Part shown: piece after piece, positions 57,733 through 64,000 of the stretch
Layout of the letters: every line of letters starts with the position of its first letter
Position numbering within the stretch: the first letter of the stretch is position 1
NCBI GenBank assembly: GCA_020247305.1
Contig: JADCJE010000066.1
Coordinates: forward strand, 1-64,000
Origin: Phycisphaerales bacterium
Lineage (GTDB): Bacteria > Planctomycetota > UBA1135 > UBA2386
DNA length: 64,000 nucleotides
Direction of reading: 5' to 3'
Translations under genes and position numbers: made by a program
Notes under the pieces: model-generated
Databases searched by the model: none
Told to the model about the DNA's origin: nothing
The model's input: only the letters and a program-made list of their open reading frames with translations

Positions 57733-58616
57733 CCATCGCGCACGCCCTGTCCGTCGACGTCGAGGACTGGTTCCAGGTCCTCAACATGGCGCACGTCGTC
57801 GATCGCGCGTCGTGGCAGCAGCACGAACTGCGCTGCGGCGACGCGACGCGCCGGTTGCTCGACCTGTTCGCCAAACGCTCGGCGCGCGCGACCTTCTACT
57901 TTCTCGGATGGATCGCCGAACGTCTGCCCGAGCTGGTGCGCGAGGTGAAGGCCGCCGGCCACGAGATCGGCAGCCACGGCTACGACCACCAGTGCCTGCA
58001 CGACCTCGGCCGCGACGGCTTCCGCGCCGACCTCGCGCGCACCGCCGACGTGCTGCACGCGATCGTCGGCGAGCGGCCGCGGGCGTTCCGCGCCTGCACG
58101 TGGTCCATCACGCGCCGCACGCCGTGGGCGATCGACGAACTGCTGGCCGCCGGCTACACGATCGACAGTTCCATCCAGCCGGTTCGGCATCCCGACTATG
58201 GCGTCCCGGGCGCCCCGACGTCGCCGTACCGGCTGCACGGTGCGTCGGGCGCGCTCGTCGAACTGCCGCCGCTCGTGTGGGAAGTTCTCGGCCGACGCGT
58301 GCCGGTCGGCGGCGGCGGCTACCTGCGGTTGTTCCCGTTGGCGCTGTTGCGCGCCGGCTTGCGCCAGAAGGAGCGCGCTGGCGCGCCGGGCTGCCTCTAC
58401 CTGCATCCGTGGGAGGTGGATCCCGGCCAGCCGCGGCAGCGCCTCGGCGGGCTGCGCGGCTTCCGGCACTACGTCAACCTCGGCAAGACCTACGCCAAGC
58501 TCGACGCGTTGCTGCGCGAACGGCGTTGGGTCGGCGTCGGGGAAGCGCTGGCTCAGCGCGGCGCCAACTGGTTGGCGAACCTGCCGGCGTTGCGCGCGAG
58601 CGAACTGCTGGGGTAG
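57729..58616 (+). CDS. XrtA-associated polysaccharide deacetylase
   Basis: 295 aa from GTG 57729, overlapping the exosortase stop by 4 nt. NodB fold: DVEDWFQ (D10 catalytic-side Asp, D13 metal) and HEIGSHGYDH (H83, H87 metal). The usual RAPSFSI appears as RACTWSI. A C-terminal DUF3473-like part (GGGGYLRLFPLALLRAGL, LYLHPWEVDPGQPR) is typical for the PEP-CTERM deacetylase family. It would N-deacetylate the growing glycan. Its last 64 nt overlap the 3' end of the TPR gene on the other strand. Confidence 0.93.
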   Translation: MTIAHALSVDVEDWFQVLNMAHVVDRASWQQHELRCGDATRRLLDLFAKRSARATFYFLGWIAERLPELVREVKAAGHEIGSHGYDHQCLHDLGRDGFRADLARTADVLHAIVGERPRAFRACTWSITRRTPWAIDELLAAGYTIDSSIQPVRHPDYGVPGAPTSPYRLHGASGALVELPPLVWEVLGRRVPVGGGGYLRLFPLALLRAGLRQKERAGAPGCLYLHPWEVDPGQPRQRLGGLRGFRHYVNLGKTYAKLDALLRERRWVGVGEALAQRGANWLANLPALRASELLG

Positions 58617-61600
58617 TCGCGCTGCAGCGCCTGGAAGCGCGCCCGCGCGACCTCCGGGCCGTCCGTGCCGCGCGACTGCAGCGCCGCCAGCGCATGCGCG
58701 AACAGGTGCATGCCGTCTGGCCGCGTCGGCGCGTCGGCGAGCAACGGCAGCGCTTCGTCGGGGCGACCGCTGCGCAGCGCGAGCAGGCCCTTGGTGTAGC
58801 GGCCGAGCGGCCCGTCCCGCAGCGCGGCCGGCAGCGCCGCGTGGCGGCGGTCGGCGTCGGCGTCGACGAGGTCGGCCTCGGCTGCGAGCACGAGTTGCTG
58901 CAGGGTCGCCTCCGGAGCGTCGCAGTGCGCCACCACCGCGCCGAGCATCGGCACGGCGTTCGCTCCGTCGCCGGCGGTTATCGCGAGTTCGGTCATGGCC
59001 AGCCACAGCGCGAGCGACGTCGGGTGCGCCGCCAGCGACTCGTCGACGAGCGCGCGGGTGTCCGCGAGGCCCTTCACGGCGAGCAGCTCGCGCATCGTCG
59101 CCGGCAGGTTCGCCGCGTCGTCGCGGCCGGTCGCGACGGCTTCCAGGTGGCGGCGCAGCCACGCCAGCCGGCGGTCGGCGTCGAGTTCCTTGTCCTGCGC
59201 GAGCAGGAAGTGCAGCAGCCGGCCCGGCATGTCGCCGGCGGCGTCGTCGACGGCGAGGCGTTCGCGCGCCGTCGCCAGCGCCAACGAGCGGCTGGCGGCC
59301 GAGCCGGCGGCGAGCCGTTCGCAGGCGACGGCGATGCCGTCGATGGCGCGCGCGCGCGCGGCGGCCGGCGTCGGCGTCGCCAGCGCGAGCCACAGCGTGC
59401 GCAGCGCAGCGTCGGGCGGACAGTGCGCGACGATCGCCGCCACGTCCTCGCTGCCGAGCGGTCGCGGCGGCGCCACCGTCTGCCACGCCGTGGCGACGAC
59501 CTGGTCGGCGACGCCGGGGAAGCCGCCGCGGCGGAAGGTGTCCTGGAAGCGTTGCACGGCGAACGCCAGCGTCGGCGGCGAGGACGTCAAACCGCCGGCG
59601 ATCAACGCTTCGAACAGCTTCTGCTGCAAGGCGGGGGCCAGCGTGTAGGCCGGGTCGGCGCCCGCGCGCGCCACTTCGCGCAGCAACACGAGATCGGTGA
59701 AGCCTTCGGCCAAGAGGGCCGCATGCAGTTCGGCCGCTTCCGTCGCCCGGCCCGTCGCCGCCAGCGCGCGCGCGCGCAGCAGCCGGTTGGCGGTCGACTT
59801 GGGGGCCAATTGCAGCAGCAGGTCCAGCTTCGGCAAGGCGAGGCCGGCGAGCGCGTCGTCGTGGAGCGCGACGAGCGCATCGCTGCACAGCGCGCCGAGG
59901 TCGCCGAACGCGCGCTGCCAGTCGATGGGGGCGGGCTGGCCGCGCAGCGCCCTGGCGCAGTGCGCCAGCAGGTCGCCGCGGTCGGCCTCCAGCGCGGCTG
60001 CCGCGAGCTTGACGGCGAGTTGCTCGTCGCCGAGGCGCAGCGCCAAACCGATGCACTCGTGGCCGTCGCCGGCGGCGAGCGCCTGGCGGCCCCGTTCCGG
60101 TCGTTCGGTCAACACTGCGAGCCGCGCCAACTGGCCTGCGGCGGCGCGACCGTCCGCGAAGCCCAGCGCGGCAGTCCACCGGTCCTCGGCGAGCCGCCAA
60201 TCGCCAGCCCGCGCCGCCGCGATGCCGGCGTGCACGTAGTCCGCGCCACGTCGGTCGGCGGCCGCTGCGCGCGCGAAGAAGTCGGCGTACAGCAAGGCGG
60301 CAGTGCGGGGCCGGCTTGCCGCGAGTTCGCCCGCGACGTCGCCAAGTGGCCGCAGCGCGGCCGGCGGCTCCGTCGTGGCCGCGGCCAGCATCGTCGCGGT
60401 GAGGTCGGCGAGTTCGGCGTCGGCGACGCCGGCGCCGGCTGCCGCCTGCAGCCACGTGGCGATGGCGCGCGTGCGCAGGCCGGCGCGCACCGACGTCGCC
60501 CGCTGGGCGTTGGCGAGGCCGGTTGCCAGCAGGCCGAGAGCGCGGGCCGCGTCGCCGGATTGCGCCAAGGCGGTCGCGCCGAGCAACTGCAACTCGGCCG
60601 GAGCGTCGGGTGCGAGCACCGTGGCGTTGACGAAGCGGTGCGCCAGCGCCGGCGCGTCCGCCAGCGCCTGTTCGAGCAAGGCGGTCTGCAATTGCGGCGA
60701 GCCGGCGGTAGCGAGCGCGCGCGGCAGCGCTTCGCGCGGCGAACGGTCCGCGGCGGCGAAGGCGGTCAGGGCCAGCGCGACCGTCGCCGGTTCCGGCGCG
60801 TGTTCGGCGAGCAGGCGCAGGGCGCTGCGCGCTGCCTCGGCGGCGTCGCCGGCGGCGAGCAGGCAGCGGACGGCGAGCGCCTGCGGCGCCCGCGCGCGCG
60901 GGAAGGCAGCCATCGCCGCGCGGGCGCAGCCGAGGGCGTGCAGGTGGTCGCCGATCGCCAGTGCGGCCTCCGCACACAGCAGGTACCCGGTCGGATCGCT
61001 GACCTCGGGCAGCTTGGCGCGGCGTTCGATCGCCTGCCGCAGGAGGGTCGCGCCATCGCGGCCGGTGGCCTCGGCCTCGGCACGGCGCATCGCCACGTAC
61101 GCCGCGAACGTCGCGTCGTCGTCGGGGCGGATCGCCAACGCGTCGTGGTAGGCGGCGGCAGCGGCGAGCGGTCGCGCCAGTCGCGCCTGCAAGGCGGCGT
61201 TGGCGAGGATCGGCGCCGTCGTCTGGGGGCGCGCCCGCAACCAGGAGCCCAACGCCGACTGCACGTCGGCTTCAGCTGCGCCGCGCCGGTCGAGCGTGCG
61301 CAGCAGGCCCTCGGCGACCGCGGGCAGCACGTCGAGGCGATCGACCGGGACGTCGAGCGGCGCGAGCAGGCTGAAGGCGTACTTGAACGAGTGCTCGGCG
61401 TCGGCGAAGGCCCCCTTCGCTTCCTGGTGGAAGGCGAAGCAGAACGGCATCGTCGCGGGCGTCGGCGTGACTTCGCGCCACAGTCGTCCCGCTTGGTTGC
61501 AGCTGAGTTCGAGGGCCTTCGTGTCGCCGAGCCGGAAGGCGGCGAGCGTGCGCGCCATCAGCAGGTCGATGGTGCCGACGCCGATCGGCTTCGCGGCGAC

Positions 61601-62545
61601 GCGCCGGTCGAGCACTTCCCACGTGATCCAGCGATCGACGGTGGCGCGGGCCGCCGCGTCGCGGCCTTGGCGCAGCAGCGACCATGCCGCGGCCGCGCCG
61701 GCGTCGTCGACGTAGGCATGGGTGAACCGCCGCCGGTGGATCTCGCACTGCGCCAGCAGGTCGTCGCGCCGCTGCGACTGGTCGAGGGCCAGGGCAACGG
61801 CGCGGAACGCCGCGACCGGCTCGCCGGGCGCTTCCAGGCTGTCGCGGAAGCGGTCGAGGGTCGGCTGCACCTGCGCGCGCAGCGTTCGCAGCTGCTCGGC
61901 GGTCGCCGGCCAGGCGGTCTGGAGTCGCGGGTCGGCGGCGTGCAGCGCGGCCAGCCGTTCGTGCGCGGTCGCGACGGCCGGATCGAGCTCCGGCCGGTAC
62001 AGGTACGAGCCCAGCGCCAAGCGCGCGGCGTCGCGGTCGCCGAGCGGCAGGTCGCGTTCGAGGCGCGCGCGCAGCCCGCGCAACTGCGGCTGGTACAGCG
62101 TCTGCCCCGCTTCGCCGGCCAGTTCGAGGCCGCGGCCGTGGCCCGGACGCGCGGCGAGGAACGCCTCCGCCGCGCTCCGCGCGCCCTCGCCGTCGCCGGC
62201 GAGCGCCAGCAGGCGGATCTCGGTCAGGCGCAGGTCTTCGTCCTGCGGCGCCGCAGCGACCAGCTTGCGGACGTCGTTCAGGGCCTCGCCGTAGCGACCG
62301 AGGCGGGTCTGCCATTCGCTGCGCAACCGCAGCACGGTCTGCGTCCGCTGCGGGTCGTCGCGCACGTCGCGTTCGGCGACGCCGAGCGCGGCGATGGCGC
62401 GGGCGAGTTCGCCGCGCGCAGCGGTGGCCTCCGCAGCGGCGATCGCCTCGTCGGGCCCCGCCAGCGCCAGCGCGGCGTAGACGAGCGTCGACGCGAGCGC
62501 GACGAGCGCGGCGAAGACGAGGACTTGCAGGCTCTTCCGCAGCAT
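58553..62545 (-). CDS. very large TPR-repeat protein, PrsT-like candidate
   Basis: 1330 aa from ATG 62545. A single N-terminal membrane segment (LQVLVFAALVALASTLVYAALALAG) leaves a periplasmic or cytoplasmic body made of degenerate TPR-like helical pairs across nearly its entire length, for example RAIAALGVAERDVRDDPQRTQTVLRLRSEW. PEP-CTERM systems carry a TPR protein PrsT of about 900 aa next to regulator PrsR; position downstream of a sigma-54 activator fits, but length and missing lipobox differ. It may organise EPS export. It overlaps the convergent deacetylase gene by 64 nt. Confidence 0.75.
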   Translation of the reverse strand: MLRKSLQVLVFAALVALASTLVYAALALAGPDEAIAAAEATAARGELARAIAALGVAERDVRDDPQRTQTVLRLRSEWQTRLGRYGEALNDVRKLVAAAPQDEDLRLTEIRLLALAGDGEGARSAAEAFLAARPGHGRGLELAGEAGQTLYQPQLRGLRARLERDLPLGDRDAARLALGSYLYRPELDPAVATAHERLAALHAADPRLQTAWPATAEQLRTLRAQVQPTLDRFRDSLEAPGEPVAAFRAVALALDQSQRRDDLLAQCEIHRRRFTHAYVDDAGAAAAWSLLRQGRDAAARATVDRWITWEVLDRRVAAKPIGVGTIDLLMARTLAAFRLGDTKALELSCNQAGRLWREVTPTPATMPFCFAFHQEAKGAFADAEHSFKYAFSLLAPLDVPVDRLDVLPAVAEGLLRTLDRRGAAEADVQSALGSWLRARPQTTAPILANAALQARLARPLAAAAAYHDALAIRPDDDATFAAYVAMRRAEAEATGRDGATLLRQAIERRAKLPEVSDPTGYLLCAEAALAIGDHLHALGCARAAMAAFPRARAPQALAVRCLLAAGDAAEAARSALRLLAEHAPEPATVALALTAFAAADRSPREALPRALATAGSPQLQTALLEQALADAPALAHRFVNATVLAPDAPAELQLLGATALAQSGDAARALGLLATGLANAQRATSVRAGLRTRAIATWLQAAAGAGVADAELADLTATMLAAATTEPPAALRPLGDVAGELAASRPRTAALLYADFFARAAAADRRGADYVHAGIAAARAGDWRLAEDRWTAALGFADGRAAAGQLARLAVLTERPERGRQALAAGDGHECIGLALRLGDEQLAVKLAAAALEADRGDLLAHCARALRGQPAPIDWQRAFGDLGALCSDALVALHDDALAGLALPKLDLLLQLAPKSTANRLLRARALAATGRATEAAELHAALLAEGFTDLVLLREVARAGADPAYTLAPALQQKLFEALIAGGLTSSPPTLAFAVQRFQDTFRRGGFPGVADQVVATAWQTVAPPRPLGSEDVAAIVAHCPPDAALRTLWLALATPTPAAARARAIDGIAVACERLAAGSAASRSLALATARERLAVDDAAGDMPGRLLHFLLAQDKELDADRRLAWLRRHLEAVATGRDDAANLPATMRELLAVKGLADTRALVDESLAAHPTSLALWLAMTELAITAGDGANAVPMLGAVVAHCDAPEATLQQLVLAAEADLVDADADRRHAALPAALRDGPLGRYTKGLLALRSGRPDEALPLLADAPTRPDGMHLFAHALAALQSRGTDGPEVARARFQALQRDYPSSSLARNAGRFANQLAPR

Positions 62546-62590
62546 CTGGTTGGGTTGGTTATAGCCCGGCGAGGCGGCGACGCGCACGCC

Positions 62591-63979
62591 TCAGCGGATG
62601 CCGTGTTTGCGCAACTTGTGGAACAGCGTGCTGCGGTCGATGCCCAGCGCCTTGGCGGCGCGCTCGCGGTTGCCGCCGCAGCGCGCCAGCGCCTGGACCA
62701 GGATGTCGCGCTCGGCTGCGGCGATGGCGTCCTTCCACGGCGCGACGGCGCCACCCGCGTCAGCGGCGCGCGCGCCGGCTGCCGGCGCGGCGGCGGGCGC
62801 CGTGCCGACCGGTGCGCGCGCCAGCGGCGGCAGGTCGGCGACGTCGAGCAGCGCGCCCTGGCCAAGCACGACGGCGCGCTCGACGACGTTCTCCAGTTGC
62901 CGCACGTTGCCCGGCCACGGCGCCTCGGTCAGCGCGGTGAGCGCTGCCGGCGTGAAGCGCAGTCCGGTGTGGCCGTGCAGTTCGGCGTAGCGGCGGAGGA
63001 AGTGCTCGGCCAGCGACGCGATGTCGCTCGCGCGCGCGCGCAGCGGCGGCATCTCCAGCGCGACGACGTGGATGCGGTAGTAGAGGTCCTCGCGGAACTC
63101 GCCGCGCGCGACCGCCTGCTCGAGGTCCTTGTTGGTCGCCAGCACGATGCGCACGTCGACCGGGATCGTGCGCGTGTCGCCGACGCGCTCGAGCACGCGG
63201 TCCTGCAGCACGCGCAGCAGCTTGACCTGGAAGGCCGGCGAACTGGTGCCGATCTCGTCGAGAAAGATCGTGCCGCCGGCCGCGGCTTCGAACTTGCCGA
63301 CCTTGTCCTTCACCGCGCCGGTGAACGCGCCCTTCACGTGGCCGAACAGCTCCGACTCCAGCAGCGACTCCGGCAACGCGCCGCAGTTGACCTCGACGAA
63401 CGGGCCGGCGCGCCGGCTGCTGAGTTGGTGCAGCGCGCGCGCCAGCAGCGTCTTGCCGGTGCCGGACTCGCCGGTGATCAGCACCGTCGTGCGCGTGTCG
63501 GCGACGGCGCGCACGGTCTTGAAGATCGCCTGCATGCGCGGGTCGCTGCCGACGACGTTGTCCAGGCGCAGGCGATCGTCGAGCGCGGACTTCAACTGCT
63601 GGTTCTCGCGCTGCAGCGCCGCCTTCGCCAGCGCGCGGTCGATGGCGACGAGGATCTGGTCGCTGCTGTACGGCTTGCCGAGGAAGTCGGCGGCGCCTTG
63701 GCGCATCGCCAGCACCGCGTCCTGCACCGATCCGAACGCCGACATCAACACGACGGCGACCTCCGGCCGGGTCTGCTGGATCTCCTGCAGCAGCTTCATC
63801 CCGCCGCCGCCGGGCAGGCCGAGTTCGCACAGCACGAGGTCGATGTCGTCCTCGGACAGCGGGCCGAGCGCCGACGGCAGGTCCTTGGCGGCGTCGGCTT
63901 CGAAGCCGCGCGTCTGCAGCAGTGCCTGCAGTTCGCGCTGGGCGCGCGGATCGGGGTCGGCGACGAGGATGCGGGTCAT
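62591..63979 (-). CDS. sigma-54-dependent response regulator, PrsR-like, with Glu at the phospho-site
   Basis: 462 aa from ATG 63979. Receiver domain 1-120: the phospho-acceptor position reads LCELGLPG, E52 where Asp is expected; D8, S80 and K102 are kept, so it looks phosphomimetic. AAA+ domain: Walker A GESGTGKT (170-177), GAFTGA (217-222), Walker B GGTIFLDE. A Fis-type HTH ends the chain (NRERAAKALGIDRSTLFHKLRKHGI). It activates sigma-54 promoters, plausibly those of EPS and sorting genes, as PrsR does. Its cognate kinase would lie beyond the right edge. The TPR gene follows after a 45-nt gap. Confidence 0.93.
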   Translation of the reverse strand: MTRILVADPDPRAQRELQALLQTRGFEADAAKDLPSALGPLSEDDIDLVLCELGLPGGGGMKLLQEIQQTRPEVAVVLMSAFGSVQDAVLAMRQGAADFLGKPYSSDQILVAIDRALAKAALQRENQQLKSALDDRLRLDNVVGSDPRMQAIFKTVRAVADTRTTVLITGESGTGKTLLARALHQLSSRRAGPFVEVNCGALPESLLESELFGHVKGAFTGAVKDKVGKFEAAAGGTIFLDEIGTSSPAFQVKLLRVLQDRVLERVGDTRTIPVDVRIVLATNKDLEQAVARGEFREDLYYRIHVVALEMPPLRARASDIASLAEHFLRRYAELHGHTGLRFTPAALTALTEAPWPGNVRQLENVVERAVVLGQGALLDVADLPPLARAPVGTAPAAAPAAGARAADAGGAVAPWKDAIAAAERDILVQALARCGGNRERAAKALGIDRSTLFHKLRKHGIR

Positions 63980-64000
63980 GGGCGTCGGGTCGTGGTTCGG

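Noticed and set aside
57576-60977. 1133-codon minus-strand frame
   Set aside because: Shadow of the TPR gene and of the deacetylase; composition is Arg/Gly/Ala and there are no motifs.

Overview
The window is dense, very GC-rich bacterial chromosome (roughly 70% G+C by eye). Genes abut or overlap, often by the 4-nt ATGA/GTGA type; Shine-Dalgarno signals are mostly weak or absent. The envelope is diderm-type: an Mla-like lipid ABC transporter with an auxiliary lipoprotein, an OmpA-like lipoprotein, a Wza-like exporter and an LpxL-like acyltransferase. A Tat-signal TIM-barrel sugar isomerase, a sulfatase-modifying-factor-fold lipoprotein, an exosortase/EPS locus and a dnaG-rpoD pair without rpsU together fit a high-GC Planctomycetota member best. 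That assignment is inference. I saw no phage, IS, CRISPR, rRNA or tRNA.

Layout. 1-2.8 kb: iscS (cut by the left edge), its Rrf2/IscR-type regulator and divergent ygfZ. 2.9-10.6 kb: a minus-strand phosphate-uptake cluster, pstS, phoU, pstC, pstA, two pstB genes, a SurA/PpiC-type isomerase and a bicupin. 10.7-13 kb: LpxL-like acyltransferase and an MFS transporter. 13-17.1 kb: CBS protein and the mlaE-mlaF-mlaD-lipoprotein operon. 17.2-26.9 kb: HEAT-like protein, larC, a membrane protein pair, efp, TIM-barrel isomerase, DapC-like aminotransferase, rhodanese, Rieske protein, trmB and ppa. 27-34 kb: metallo-beta-lactamase-fold hydrolase, a 1195-residue orphan secreted protein, MiaE-like hydroxylase, alpha/beta hydrolase and small membrane proteins. 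34.2-42 kb: OmpA-like lipoprotein, SUMF-fold lipoprotein, rsmA, a long untranslated leader, dnaG, rpoD and an RluA-family synthase. 42-45 kb: a 168-bp inverted-repeat element and a GH63-type glycosidase. 45-64 kb: a secreted multi-domain protein, then an exosortase-associated polysaccharide cluster (wza, wzz, ligase, amidotransferase, two glycosyltransferases, exosortase-EpsI, deacetylase) facing a TPR protein and a sigma-54 activator that resemble PrsT and PrsR of PEP-CTERM systems.

Most notable: the phosphate cluster looks rebuilt. Its two PstB ATPases carry complementary defects (one lost the ABC signature, the other lost the Q-loop Gln and switch His), predicting a heterodimer with one good and one degenerate ATP site. 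Its PhoU is fused to a low-molecular-weight-phosphatase/ArsC-like domain that lacks the catalytic Cys. A Pho-box-like direct repeat precedes pstS. Other leads are a sigma-54 regulator with Glu at the phospho-acceptor site, an EF-P with Asn at the loop tip, a short repeat family (42043-42210 and 31321-31363), a tail-anchored HTH protein, and a promoter plus structured leader of about 380 nt before dnaG.
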